NCBI GenBank assembly: GCA_033558025.1
Contig: JAUCEF010000013.1
Coordinates: 1,233,001 to 1,297,000 of the forward strand
Length of the DNA: 64,000 bases
From: Phytophthora sp. 'mugwort'
Lineage: Eukaryota; Oomycota; Peronosporomycetes; Peronosporales; Peronosporaceae
Direction of reading: 5' to 3'
The translations under genes and the position numbers were made by a program. Numbering within the stretch: position 1 is the first letter of the stretch; the number at the start of each line of letters is the position of its first letter. Below, in pieces: positions 31,050 through 43,600 of this stretch. The notes under the pieces were generated by a model. That model saw only the letters and a program-made list of their open reading frames with translations, searched no databases and was not told the DNA's origin.

Positions 31050-33415
31050 AACTGCCGTCTAACGTCATATTCTGGATCCCACTGTGCCAATCTTCACGCC
31101 TGGAACGCCATATCGTCCTTTCCTTGGTCTACTTGACCTTGACGACTCCGCTCCTCCTCTTCCATTGCTAGGTCCAGAGCTTGTAGCAGTCACATCAGCC
31201 GTTCTGCAGGACGCGATCCGTGACATTTCTCCCCGACTTCGTGTTGCCGTCCTCAGCCAACACCTTGTTCTCCTCAGGGATCAGAGCGTTTCCTCCATAC
31301 TCATGTCGTTATCGCCTCCGTCTCAGGCGTTCCGTCCTCTTCTTTGTGCTCACCGACTTCGACGTCAGCACCCGCCATCAGGCGTCGAAGAATTGAATAC
31401 ATTGTCACAAACCATACGCCGTTCTGCGCCAGAGCCATCGTCTTCGAATTCCAGGTGGGTTCAACAGGTCTCTCATCGTCGTCAACTGGTCGGAGCCCGG
31501 GTTTCCTCCTTTAGGACCGTTGTCCGCCTCCAACCTCGTGATAACATTGCGTAACCCCCTCCCTTTTGGATTTGTCTCGCTCCGGAGGCCCTTTTACCTG
31601 GCACATCACGCGATCCGAGCTAAACCTTACGCTCTTGACTTGTCAACTCTCAGCACTATTCTTGGTACTGTCGACTATAGCCGTTCTCCGGCCGTTCCGA
31701 GACCGCAGCTTCTCGTACACATTGGACGCCTCGCGAGCAAAGTAGGTTTTGACCCAATTCACCATATCTTATATCGGGTCACGTTTTCCGTCCCGAACGA
31801 GCTTTGGAGTCGTTTCCGCAGCCACGCCTTCTCGTTCATAGTCATCTCGCGCTTGTCACGGAACGGGGTATCCTCTCTGAGGCACCTTGTACCTCACAGC
31901 CATTCCGTAACTCTTGGTACACCAAGCCACGGATCACAGAACAAAACCCTCGCATGCACTTCTCGAGTTCTTGCTCCACCGCAGATATACCGCTCCCGGC
32001 TTCCATCGCTGACACGTTCGTCCCCTGTTCCGTTTCACAGCTTTCCTGAGTTAAGGACTCCCGCGTCTCAATAACCCCTCGCTTGGTTCTTTAGGACTGT
32101 CAACGACGGCCGTCACTGGGCCTGTTGATCCTTTTTCTGCTTCCTCTTGCGGCTGTTGCCTTTTGAAGTCTCGATTAGCACGCTCGGCCTCGCCAGAAAC
32201 GGCTAGCGTCTTCTCGTACCATTCTGACCAGTATTCGGGCGTAGAGAGAACGCCTCGCGATACCCTCCCTCGTCCGTTCCAGCGTATCTACTGGAATTCC
32301 CAATACCTTGCTCATCTCCTCGATGATCATCTTCTCCTGCTTCTCAGTGTTTCGTTTCAAGTGCTGCCGGAGTTCCACCTCGTCACGCGACAGTCGTTGG
32401 AGCGGCATCAGCATGGATTGCTTGGGTCGACTACCTGAGACTCGCGATACGAAGTTTGACTCAATTCTCATCATTCGTCGATCGGCTCACGAAGAGGGCA
32501 CACTTCCTCCCCACCCGCACAGATCCACCGGTATCGGAGGTGGCTACACACTTTTGTTCTGCCTATCAGCCATTGCATCGATTACCCCGCACGATCGTCA
32601 GTGATCGCAACGTGAAATCTACTTCGAAGGTGTGGACTGGCATCATGAAGCTTCAGGACACTCAGCTACGCTTCAGTTCAGCTTTCAACCAGCCATTGAC
32701 GGTCAGTCAGAGGTAAGTAAAACAAGTTTGTGATCGAATGTTTACGTCACTTAATCGGACCTCACCAGACCGACCGGGATCAATCCATCCACTTCGCAGA
32801 ATTCGCAGAATTCGCCTACAAATTCGTGCCAGTACTCAGCAACCAGAATGACTCCATTTGAGGCGCACCTCGGATACCAACCTCGTTCAGTACTGAATCT
32901 CGCTATACCAGTTCAGCCACACGTAGCTCCGGCAGCAGCAAGCTTTGTCTACCACCAATGATCTCTCCTGGTGGAAGCTCAGAACGCGGTCGCAGCAGCC
33001 AAGAAACGCTTGAACAAGTTTTTCCGATGCAGGGACGACACCAAACCTTTGCTGTTGGCGACGAGGTTTTGCTCGACGTCACAATTTGGATCTCGCACAG
33101 GTCGGCCCAACAAGCCAGCGCAAGCGCGATTCTCGATTCTTGGAATCCTATACAGTCGAAGCTGTCTCTAGTCCATAAAGCTATCAGCTCATCCTTCGTC
33201 CAGATGGGTTTGCGTCTCTTCCCAGAATGTCATGTGTCACTGCTGAAACCTTACCGACGCGACGTCAACCCTCAGCATATCAGTAGCGTTCCTCGGGTCA
33301 TAGTCGCCGACGGCGAAGAGGGTCACCTCGTTCACTCCATCACGGGCCGTCGACGGCGTCGACGAAACCAGCGTATACGCAATACCGTATACGCTGGCTG
33401 GTTCGACTAGCAATC
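31050..33415 (+). pseudogene. Ty3/gypsy pol relic with integrase and chromodomain-like end
   Basis: The clear part is 32456-33415. VDRLTKRAHFLPTRT starts the integrase core, PRTIVSDRNVKSTSKVW carries its second Asp, then come stretches like EFAYNS and, near the end, HVSLLKPYRRD followed by a chromodomain-like block ending near 33410. Several frameshifts and stops break it. In 31050-32450 plus-strand frames are Ser/Pro/Arg-rich and unclear, while the minus strand at 32175-32474 gives a charged helical protein-like stretch, so part of this region may be a separate fragment in the opposite orientation. Confidence 0.6.
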
Positions 33416-33799
33416 CATCCTGGGAGGCCCTCATAATATTAATCAAGTACGGGGTCTCCATTCGCGAATTTGCTTCGAGCTTGCCGTCCACAAGGACAAC
33501 AGCTCGTCTACAAGAGGGATTGTAACAGATGCATATCTGACTGTAACATATGCACATCTTCCGTTGATAACGGACGATCTTGGTAACTACCGAGAGCAGT
33601 CCCCTGTGCTCGTAGGTAACCGCCAGGAGCGCACCTCCTCCTTTCATTAACTTCAATTCAATCAGTCTTTATGAAACCTCCAACTTCTAATTTGCCAAAG
33701 ACGCAAGTTCGCTTTCAGCTTATTACATGACACATGGACTTGTGTCGACACATGAGCTGCTGTATGTAGTGTTACCGAACCTGAGTCTATTGCGCACAT
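33416..33799. other. Intergenic between transposon relics
   Basis: About 380 bases without recognisable coding sequence. It contains the end of the gypsy relic and the start of the older copia relic. Confidence 0.4.
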
Positions 33800-36220
33800 G
33801 GGGCTGCCTTGCTAGGTGAGAAGTACGCCTGAATCCCACCCCCGTATAGAAAAGCTGGAGCCACAAGCGCGCTTTGGGCTACAACGACTCGACCAAAGGA
33901 TGCCAATACCTGGACCTGCTTACTGACCAGGTGATCACTGCTCAGCACGGGAACGCTCGATTTCGTGAGGACTTCACGACGAACGGTCTGTATGTGAAGC
34001 ACCTAATGGAGAATATGTACCTTGGGTGAACCCATGAGCTTCCGTCGACGGTGCCTGTTGAGCATATCAAGACAACCTTGGACGCATGCGTCCATAGCCA
34101 AGCTGGTTTGGATCCTTCAACCCTGCAGCTGATGTTGCCTATCAGTCCAGTTAGAGACACCAGCTCAGCAAAGTGACTTGGTGGCTGATGGGACTATCGT
34201 TGCAGAACCACCGAATTCAGTGAGAAAAATGATGATGGAATTCCAGTGGGAGTACCAGCTTATGCCGTCGTGTGGAATACCAAGCGTCACAGCAGGACTC
34301 CCCTGCTAAACCAATCTCAGGAGCAAAGAGGATTGGAAAGAGCCACCGGCGTGGTGCGCGCAATCGCTCTAATGAACCTGCTAAATCGACGAGTGAATTG
34401 GCAATCCAGTCGCCGCCTGTCGAGCCTTGTATAATGCGTCCGAGAAGAGCGCAGAAGCCGAACGTACCACTGCTAAACTACGTGGGGGACCATGTACACT
34501 TGAAGCGGTTGCGGGACCCCGGGGTCCCCCCCCCCAGTTCGAGTTGATACTGGGAATTATTTAATTTATTGTGAAGGCTTGAAACCACCCGAAGAAGCAA
34601 AGCAACCACCACAGAGCAACCACCAGAGAGTCGTGCAATAGGGCTCCATTCCGTTTGTCTGTCCTCACTAAGGTGGGGACGCGTGTCGGAGGTGGTTCCC
34701 AGTTAATACGACCGCGGCGGAAATGAAAGAAAGGAGCCGACAGGAATGGAGTAGCGTACGACCGGGCTGTAACGCTGTAGGAGAAGACACAGTGAAGCAG
34801 ATAGGGCGTGACTGGGATTCATGGGACACGGGTCAGAGTGGCAAGGAGTGGCAGCAGTCGGAGGCGTTGTGCTTGCAACTTCTACGACAAGGGCTATCGG
34901 AGCGTGTGATTCGAGCGATAATCCCGGTTGGTGGCAGTCATATAGAGAGGTTGAGGAAGGTTTCGAGCATGATATTGAGACCTTACATACACGTCGCGAA
35001 AAACTAAACCATGGCATGCTTTACTGAAGAAAATGTTGGTCGTTTCAATGCTCATTGTGCGACTTGGATTCTTAAAGATGATTTTCCCTGCGCGCACCGC
35101 CGACCTCCGGCGGAATCGAAGCTGACATGGAAAGTCGTGCATGCCCGATATGAGGAAGAAATCACACATGAAACTCCAAGCGCGAGGACGTTAAGTTACT
35201 CTCTTCATACAGTACGCTCGTTTTTATTATCCCGATGTACGGCTTACAAGAACAGCTGAAGATGTATGTGACTGCTGTGTACGGCTGGATATTTTGCTTC
35301 AGGAAACCGATATCTCGGAGGAAGGCAAACAAAATATATATATTCTCGGTAGAAGCACGCACTTAAATGAAGCCATCGCTCAGCGCCAATTTGTGTCATC
35401 CTTCATCAAAGGTTATACAGCTTGCAACTTCCGCGTCACCCCACCAAAGAGCTCTCAACAATACGACGTGAAGACCGCCTTCCCGTATGGCGATTTTGCT
35501 AAAACAATTTTCATGGAGCAACCTCCCGGCTTTCAGATCGATGGACCTGAGTTTGTGTGCAGCCTTTTGAAGAGCCTCTATGGATTGAGCAAGCGCATAA
35601 GATCTGGAACCGGGCATTATATGCAAAACTGCTGGTCATGGGGTTTGAGCGTGCGAACTCAGACTTTGGGCTGTAGATTCTGAAGAAAGAACGGCAAACT
35701 TCAACTGCTGATGACAGTCTATGTTGATGACCTGTTGCTAATGGGACCTCTCGCATCGTGTGCGGAGATTGTGTCTTTGTGCATGAGTCCTTTGAGCCTA
35801 CGGCGATGGCAAGTGTGAAGTACTTGCTCAGCGTGGAGTTCCTGATTGATCGGCAGCGCCGACGGATTATCTACTCGTAACACCAATATGTGCCTGACGT
35901 ACTGAATGAATTCCGCATGTCTACCTGCGACGGATGTGTAACACCAGAGATCACGACGCCATCCAAGACTAGCGCACCGGAAAAACGGAATACCTTCCAT
36001 ACCCGATAGCTATTGCCTTCTTGCAATACTTGGTGAGCGCGTCGCTACCGTATATCGCCCATACAATTAGACACGGGGAAGTTCATCGCAGACTACGACC
36101 ACGTACATTATGCACATATAACGACGAAGGCGCTAGGAGTAGTGAAATTCGGCCGTTTTCGCCAAGCGATACAAGTTCTACCAGTTGTGAGTCCTGCTAG
36201 CTATCTTACGGACAAGACTA
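33800..36220 (+). pseudogene. Older Ty1/copia relic, interrupted
   Basis: Pieces occur in copia order on the plus strand. First is the region behind integrase (GYNDSTKG, then VITAQHGNARFREDF near 33930-33965). The reverse transcriptase follows (QQYDVKTAFPYGDFAKTIFM at about 35458-35517, SLYGLSK, and VYVDDLLLMGPL near 35720). The part before RNase H is last (LQYLVSASLPYIAHTIR near 36025-36075). Many stops and shifts show long decay. Between 34560 and 35400 a different element interrupts it. Confidence 0.65.
34560..35400 (+). mobile_element. Unidentified repeat inserted in the copia relic
   Basis: This block splits the copia relic between the post-integrase part and reverse transcriptase. It holds protein-like pieces in changing frames: LCLQLLRQGLSERVIRAI (34868-34921, helix-turn-helix-like), ERLRKV, CATWILKDDFPCAHRR near 35060-35100, YYPDVRLTRTAEDVCD near 35230-35280 and DILLQETDISEEGKQ near 35288-35335. 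They look like a single protein family, probably transposon-borne, that I cannot name. Exact borders are uncertain. Confidence 0.4.
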
Positions 36221-37445
36221 CTGCGGTTGAGTCCGAGCTGGCGACGACGGGTGCGAAGTCGTCACACCAATATTGATGCAAATCTGATAATGCGTGTGAT
36301 CCTTGCTAAAGGCCGAGCAAGTTGAATTGGCTTGTGCGGTTGCACAGCGACACAATCGGTCGAGGTGAGTGCTGCGCAAGCGGGAGCTGCTTCGGGTTTG
36401 TGCTGCAACTTCCGTTGAGCGTTTGTTCACGACGAAGCATCGATCATCGTGTTCAAGTAGTTGGGTGAGATACTCTCGTGACAGTATCCACCACTCCAGA
36501 CCAGACACGGCTGTCCAGGACAAGACGCTATCCCAAAACTGCTCTTTAGCCTGTCGGTGCACATGCAGCGACCTGATGGCGGGTAAGATGAACTGATTGC
36601 TCATGTTGCCTACTTGACGACTGCATATAGTAACTAGAGTTTGTATGTAATGCTGAAGTTGCTTTTAATGTAGATCTGCTGGTGCTTCAGCGTCTCCGGC
36701 TGAGTTTCCGCTTATACGATACCTACATCGCAAGTGGAACTCCCTTGTCGCCGGAGCTATAAAACTACCTGTTTTGGCAGATTAGGTACTTTTCGAGGTC
36801 CGGCGGCAGGGGGGTTCCACTTGCGATGCAGGTGGCAAGTTCAAATTCCATGCACTTTACAGTATTACGCATTTACTTCTCTATATATGTATCTGGTCTA
36901 CTGCAAGTTGTGGCTGTTAGCAATGGCAGCTACACTAAGTAGTCATGCAAGGAATGCTAGTGATGAGTAGATCTCAGCAACGAAAGGGAGATGTTTCAGC
37001 TCATCGACCAGGATGACCATTCCATACCTCTCGCGATAGGCTCCAAGTAGCTTCAGCTATATCACTAGAAGCACGTGCGGGATGCATCTACTGCTGCTGC
37101 TAAATTCAAAATTTAGAAAAACTACGAAAAACGATTTGAAATAACATTTATAACCTCTTCAGTTCAAGTAACGGTACATGCGCACTTTCTCTAATATTAC
37201 ATAGCCGAGCAGTTTGCCAGCTAAATCCAATGGATAGATCTACCACAACCCAGTTTTAACAGCTCCAGTAGTTTCGCCGGATTTACGTACTTAATACCGT
37301 ACTGGTTTAGTAAAATATAAAGAAATGTAGCCACTTTGAACAATGATGTAATAAACATAAATGTGTATCATGACACTATTCAATCGTCGATACAGAAAAC
37401 AAGTGAAGGGTACACCACTGTCAACCAAGATCATACAGCGTGAAG
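36221..37445. other. Intergenic upstream of the importin gene
   Basis: About 1.2 kb. It contains the foldback at 36721-36833 (separate entry). The rest is AT-rich with no recognisable gene. The promoter of the importin-like gene must lie in its last part. Confidence 0.45.
36721..36833. repeat. Foldback element, 35-nt inverted arms
   Basis: Arm 36721-36755 is the inverse complement of 36799-36833 except at four positions. Three of the four would still pair as G-U in RNA, so a plus-strand transcript would fold into a nearly complete 35-bp stem with a 43-nt loop. It may be a tiny foldback/MITE or a source of small RNA. Confidence 0.7.
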
Positions 37446-40400
37446 ATGGCTTCACCCGCGTCCACCGAGGGCGCCCAGCTGGAGGCCGTGGTGCTGGCGG
37501 CACTTGGCTCTCTGTACGCACCGCACCTGACGGACCCGCAGGAAGCACATGCGGCCGACACGTTCCTGCGCGGCTTCCAGCTCACCCCTGCGGCCTTCGA
37601 CGTGTGCGCGTCGCTGCTGGACCAGTTGTTACGGACTTCTGTCACGCGACAGAACTCGGTTACGGGGACATTAAATCCGGACAGCGTGCCCGTGGTCTTT
37701 TTTTCGGCGCAGACATTGGCCAATAAGCTACGTCGCCAGCATTCGGCTTCAACTTTGGACGCATGCGGCTGGACACAGCGCATTGTAACCTGGTTATCCG
37801 GCGACATTAGATTACCGAAAATGGTCGTGACGCAGCTGCTGCTGGCCCTGGTGGCGGCGCTGCCGCGTCTCCAAGCGCAAGACCTCAAGCTGCAGGACCC
37901 TCTTGACACAGGGAGCAGTACCAGCCCGCTGGTCGCGTTGGTCCGGGAGACTTACGCTCAGTGCAGCAGTCAGAGTGCGGTGGGGTACGCTCTGTTACAC
38001 TTGGCGCAGCACGGTGTAACCCCGACGGTGCTGGCCGAGTTTCTCCTGCTCTTGGTCGAGGAAGTGGGCACTTTAACCGAACGCAGCGCCCGACAAAGGA
38101 TGCAGGACGAAGTGGACGCGTGGGCGCCCGCAGTGCTGGACCGAGTGCTGCCTCAGCTCATGCACGAAGCCAATAACCGAGGAGGAACGGGCACTTGTTC
38201 GGACAGCGTGGAAGCTCAAGAAACGGTACTACGTGCACTTACGAGTTGGTTACGTTACGTGCACGTGGACGCTTCGGTGGTCGTCCGTAACCCCTTGTTG
38301 CACTCCTTATTAGGCTTTCTCTCTCGTGACGAGCTCTTCGATGTGTCTGTGGACGTGGCTGTGGAGGTTGTGAGGTCGTATTCACACGAGAATCTCGTGG
38401 TTCAATGGCTCGCTCCAAGGCTTTTGTCATTAAGAGGAGCTTTTGCTGCTGCGGCGGAGACAGAGGACGTGGACGCGTGCTTAGGTCTCTGTCGCATCTT
38501 CACAGAGATGGGGGAGTCCTATGTGGAGATATTGATGCAGCAAGGAGACGACCACGTGGCTCTAGTTGACTTACTTCTGGACTGTATGAGTTTCCCGGAC
38601 GCTGAAGTAGCGGACGTGACGATCCCGTTCTGGTTCAAGTTGTTGGAGGAGCTAGAACGCCGCGTCACGCCTGTGATGCTAGTCCAGTATCAGCCAAGGC
38701 TTGAACGACTAGCAGGCCTGTGTATGCAGAAACTTCAGTTCCGAGACGAGTTCCCGAGTCTACCGACAGACAAACAACAGGACTTTAAGGCGTTTCGTCA
38801 GGAATTGGGCGATCTCTTGCGTGATTGCTGCCAATTGCTTGGAGTTGAGGCCGTGCTACAGCATTGTGTGAATGGATTGAACCAGATCTTCCAGACACCC
38901 GTCCAGATGCGCAGCTGGGAGGCAGTTGAAGCTCATTTGTATTGCTTCCGATCAATTGCACGCGAGGTGGAGAAGACCAAGACGAACGTGGAGGCATTGG
39001 ACGCGCCGATTGAGCTCATTTTCCAGCACCTTCCACAGTTCGCCGACCACCCTGCAATCTGCTACACGTCGTGCTTGATCGTATCCCGTTATGCCGAATG
39101 GTTACGTGCACACCCGTCGTCGTTGTCCACTCAAGTGCAGTTCTTGAACACGTGCGTCACGAAAAGTACTGGAGATGTTCGATACGGTGAGTGGGAAGTG
39201 GCACGAGCTGCTGCTGCTGCTGTTCGAGCACTGGCAATTGACTGCTGGTCGATACTTGGAGAAGATATTGTCGCATTTTATCTGCATATTGAGCAGAATG
39301 AGCTGATGGCTGTGGAAGACCAAGTGCTGATTCTCGAAGGCATCTGTGCGGGGGTGGCGAGAGCCAACGACATGCCACGCATTCTCGCTCTCTTGGATCA
39401 AGTGATGAAGGGTATTGGCCAGCGACTCACGGCCTTGTTCGCCTCATCTTCAGCAAAAAGTCACGTACAGGTCGCACTCAACGAGCTGTTGCGGTTAATG
39501 TGCCTCTACGAGTATCTCGACGTCCCGAAGGTGTCGAGCGAGAAGCACCCGCTTGTGATGCTGACGGAACAATTGTGGCCGCTCTTTAATCAGATGTTGG
39601 CGCTATATCGTGGTCACGATGAGCTGGTGGAACGCGTGTGTCGCTGCTACAAGCGCATTCTCCGTACGTGTGGGGAACAGATAGCGCCTTTGTTACCACA
39701 ACTGGTCGACAACTTGCTGGCATTTTACCAGGCAGAGCCCAAGTCGTCGTATCTGTACACTGCCAGTATGGTGCTCAAGTTCTTTGCCCATGGCCACAAT
39801 CACAGCAGCTCGACGGACATGGATCCTCTGTTCGCTCGCTTGCTCTTCACGCTCATTGAGACGACGACGCCAATTTTTGCTAGTGTGAACGACATGGAAG
39901 CGCGTCCCGACGTGGTGGAAGAGTTCTTCTTCCTCATGGAGCGTGCTGTTCGATGCGTGCCACAAGTGCTTGCTGCGTCTGTGCCCGTCTCTTTGAGCGT
40001 CGTTGGAGGTCGAAATTGTTCGCTTATGACGACCGTCTTCTCGTGCGCGGTGTCTGCACTCGCTATCTCACACAATGACGCCAACAAGGCAGTGCTGTGC
40101 TTCTTGGAGCAAGTATACGTGCAGTCTGAGGCACATGACTCGCGTGTAAAACTCGTCTCGTTGTGTTCTTCCACTGGACACGAGGATAGCAACAAGAGGC
40201 TGGTAAGTTATCTACTTCGTGGTGTTGTTCTTGGCGCCATGTCGACGTCACGCGTGGACGCCGACTACGGATCAGCAGCAGGAGTTCTGATACAGCTTGC
40301 CAAGGTAAACGGTCCGCAGCTTCAGCAGTGGATAGCAGAGTGGTTCGAGCAAGCCACAGCAGGGACATTTGCGACCGCTGCAGTCAACTTCCTCACACCA

Positions 40401-40532
40401 GACGAAGCGCACGAATTCCAGAGCGAACTGTTTAGCGCTGCCAACGAACGCGCCTTCCGACGTACTGTTCGCCATTTCGGTAAGCTCTGTGCTTCTCGAA
40501 ACACGTCACTTAAGGATTCTGAGCGCCAGTAG
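37446..40532 (+). CDS. Importin-13/transportin-3-like karyopherin
   Basis: 1028 residues from the ATG at 37446; the frame extends six bases further only through a GTG. The protein is all helical with repeated HEAT-type pairs and no low-complexity tail. The N-terminal block (FFSAQTLANKLRRQ, residues about 85-98) matches the importin-beta N-terminal pattern of the transportin-3/importin-13/Mtr10 group. Size (about 920-960 in the animal proteins) and the continuous HEAT solenoid agree. Such receptors carry SR splicing factors or other cargo through nuclear pores under Ran control; the cargo here is unknown. The gene is intronless and GC-rich. It converges on the GAF gene with 102 bp between stop codons. 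Confidence 0.8.
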   Translation: MASPASTEGAQLEAVVLAALGSLYAPHLTDPQEAHAADTFLRGFQLTPAAFDVCASLLDQLLRTSVTRQNSVTGTLNPDSVPVVFFSAQTLANKLRRQHSASTLDACGWTQRIVTWLSGDIRLPKMVVTQLLLALVAALPRLQAQDLKLQDPLDTGSSTSPLVALVRETYAQCSSQSAVGYALLHLAQHGVTPTVLAEFLLLLVEEVGTLTERSARQRMQDEVDAWAPAVLDRVLPQLMHEANNRGGTGTCSDSVEAQETVLRALTSWLRYVHVDASVVVRNPLLHSLLGFLSRDELFDVSVDVAVEVVRSYSHENLVVQWLAPRLLSLRGAFAAAAETEDVDACLGLCRIFTEMGESYVEILMQQGDDHVALVDLLLDCMSFPDAEVADVTIPFWFKLLEELERRVTPVMLVQYQPRLERLAGLCMQKLQFRDEFPSLPTDKQQDFKAFRQELGDLLRDCCQLLGVEAVLQHCVNGLNQIFQTPVQMRSWEAVEAHLYCFRSIAREVEKTKTNVEALDAPIELIFQHLPQFADHPAICYTSCLIVSRYAEWLRAHPSSLSTQVQFLNTCVTKSTGDVRYGEWEVARAAAAAVRALAIDCWSILGEDIVAFYLHIEQNELMAVEDQVLILEGICAGVARANDMPRILALLDQVMKGIGQRLTALFASSSAKSHVQVALNELLRLMCLYEYLDVPKVSSEKHPLVMLTEQLWPLFNQMLALYRGHDELVERVCRCYKRILRTCGEQIAPLLPQLVDNLLAFYQAEPKSSYLYTASMVLKFFAHGHNHSSSTDMDPLFARLLFTLIETTTPIFASVNDMEARPDVVEEFFFLMERAVRCVPQVLAASVPVSLSVVGGRNCSLMTTVFSCAVSALAISHNDANKAVLCFLEQVYVQSEAHDSRVKLVSLCSSTGHEDSNKRLVSYLLRGVVLGAMSTSRVDADYGSAAGVLIQLAKVNGPQLQQWIAEWFEQATAGTFATAAVNFLTPDEAHEFQSELFSAANERAFRRTVRHFGKLCASRNTSLKDSERQ

Positions 40533-40634
40533 CTCAGGGAAATCGACACGAGATGGTAAAGGTGGAGTTAGAAATCGCTTAGGGGGTGAGATCTCTATGC
40601 ATCTTGTGAGTATTGAGTTGATCCTCGCTATATT

Positions 40635-43600
40635 TCAAGTAACAGGTTGTACCGTATTCGCTTCTGCTCCACCTGTCTGGCCTGTCTCGCTGGTAGATCG
40701 GTGGCTGTCTCCTCTGTTCTCACCAGTGTCGCCTTCGTCTTTATGCTTCAAGGCTTCGTTACCGTCGTCCCACGCGACACCTTCGTCATAGACGACAGGA
40801 TTTTCTTCAGCGGGCCACAAGATTGGGTCATATGTGTCGCTGCCACTCCAAGTGGATCCGGTGCCGAGTTGGTCTTCATACTGAGCTGCAGCGTAGTCAT
40901 TTCCATCGTAGATGACGGCGGCCCAGTCGTCCGGAGGTGGAGCGAGAGCATCAGCGATATCGTAACTCTCCATCGTGTCAGAAACTGCTGGCCAGGAGGT
41001 TTCTGCATCGCTTTCTGTCGGTTGCTGCTCAGGACCAGGTGCATGCAGTTCAGGATCGTTGTGCTCCGTGTTTGTTTCTGTATCTCCTTGGTCCTCGTTA
41101 TCATTCCCATTGGTGCATGCATCTGGTACTACGTCCACTATGTCCGGCGCCGCTGGTACAGCAACGTCGATGGCGGACGGGTAAGAAGAACTCGTGGCCG
41201 GAGAAGAAGTCGCGCGCAGGGATTCTGGTGCTGCTCGGCGTTTTGGTTCTGCAGAAGCCACAAGTCGGACATTGCAGGATGGAGTGGTAGTACGAACTGT
41301 AGTGGCGGACGCATGTCGGCCGGATTGACGGGAGCTCGTGAAGTGGTCAAGCTGTGCTGTTGCTACTTGAGACGTAGTCGTTGTGCTTACAGCAAGTGGC
41401 TCGTCATCTTCTTCCTCTTGCTTTCGTCTTGATTCGAGGCTGTCCAGGTGGTCAGTTAGAGTGGCAAGTTGTGCCTGGATGATCTCGGATGGGCAGGTAT
41501 CGTAAAGCTGCTGGGCTGCGACGTGGTGCAGCACTCCAGCAAAGACGCGACAGAAGAGAGCAAGAAGTTCGAGCATGAGTCGGTCTTCAGTCTGCTGCGC
41601 TGCCTCCCACTCGTTGGTAACAGAGACGGATCTCGGAACGGCGCCATTCTCTGGCCTCTCAGAGGATGTGAGCGCAAAAGCTGAAGCTGACAAACGAGCT
41701 TTAGCCACTCGAGAGACCTGCACCATTCCAAATGGTAGAGTCCCGTCCCCCCAGGGTGAAAGAATTGGCACGAGATACAAGCCGCGAGCACCACCGGGGA
41801 TGTCCACGGTATCATTGAAAGCTGTTTCGGCTGAAGGTTCAGGGAGTATTAGTGATGTTGCGTCACTACGAAGGAGAAGAGCACAGAGCGAAGCTTGAGC
41901 GCTGACGTAGCGACGAACAACGGTAGGAGAGCTGTCATCCGAGTCATGTGCCACATGCCACAACTTGTGAGCAGCAGCATCCAGCACGAAGATGCGGAGC
42001 TGTTTGATGGCCAAACACTCGCCTAACTCCTTCTGTGCTACAGCTACAAGCTGCACCACCGACGGAATCGCTGGTGCTCCTGGATACTCGACTGGAGTTA
42101 ACGACAATGGCGACAAAGTAGCAGTCGAAGCCTCTACGTTCACAGACTTGTTGCTAGGCGACGTTAAAGCTTTGGCGATGATAACGCTCGGCATTTGCAT
42201 AATCTGGTGCGTTTTGTGGTTGATTTTCTGCAATGTTTTGGTCACGGCTGTCTGGCGCAGGATGATGCCTGCTTGAATAGCTAATAGAGTGCCAAGAATC
42301 TGATCGTTGGCCGAGAAAGGTTTCTGGTGGGTAGTATTCCAAGCTCGGAGCACGGCAAAGACCCCGAGAGAGTTGACATTTGTATTGTCCTCACCACTGA
42401 CCACGTTTGTTTCAAGGAAAAGCTGGAGCTCGTGTACGATTGGAAGTGCCAACACTTCTTTCGACGTCGTACCCGTGATGGAGTCTATCGGGCTGTAAAA
42501 CCGCGGGTCGTCGTTGGCACATGGCACGTTACAAAGTGTGTTATGCCGTGCAGCGTATCCTGTGATTCCTTTGTCCAGTGGCAGTTCCCAGCGCTCTGGA
42601 CCGCGTTCGGAGCAAGTGGCGACCAGTTTTCGACTCGCGTGGTCGACTGTGAACAGTGTCGCGTGTTCACAGTGTAATAATTCACACATTCGCTTGAGCA
42701 ACCTACAGCAAGAGACCCCAAGACTTTAGTGATAACTTGACTTTAGTGTGGAACAGGAGAGGAACTTACGTCTGCTGGACACTGAGAAGCTGAGTAGAGC
42801 ATACAATGTGGACACAACTATTGAGCCACTTTTTGAGTACGACGGACAAATTGATGGCGTTCGTGATGCTGAACTGGGAGTCCACTTTGCCCAGCACTTT
42901 TAAGATGTTGGGATCAATGTACTGATACGCTTCAGCTGTCACGAGGTGACTGGTAGTACTGAGAGGAGACATTTGCACACTTTGTACTCGTGCCGACGAA
43001 CTTGCTCGGCTCGGAGTTGACGATGAGATTGATCCACTGGACGACGCGCTATTGGGTCGGCCACCGTGGGTATTGTCGCCTTCTGTTCGCCTTTTCGCCT
43101 TGGCTAAGCGTGACACGTGATCTGTGTCACTGACTGAGTCATCCAAGTCGTCTATACGGTTTGTGGCTTGGTGCATGTGCTGTAAGGCCTCAATCTCGGC
43201 CTCCAGACGTTTCATCTTCTTGTCTTGGCTCGATGTCAACGTCTTGTCCTCAGTATGACGCGTTTCCAGGACCTGTAGATGGTTGATAAAACGATATCGA
43301 GTCAATACGCTCGTAAGGACTTTGAATCAAGCAGCGACGTTCGTACCCGAAGTTTGCGGAGAAAGTCCTGGTTCTCTCGTGCTAGCGCCTGAAGCGCACT
43401 CTGCTGAGCTGAGTTCTCAGCTGGGTTTTGCTGCTGATCCACGAGTTTCTGGAGATTGGCATACACAGCAGCGTAGCGTGCAGCAAGCTTGTCGTAGTCA
43501 TGGCGTTGTCGGAGTACAGTCTTGTCGAGCTCATCAAGGCGAGCATGTTGCTGACTCTTGTCGCTTTGAAGTCGCTGATTCTCGAGACTGAGCTGAGCGA

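Noticed and set aside
36218..36604. Minus-strand frame of 128 codons
   Set aside because: Lies over the expected RNase H end of the old copia relic and shows no motif.
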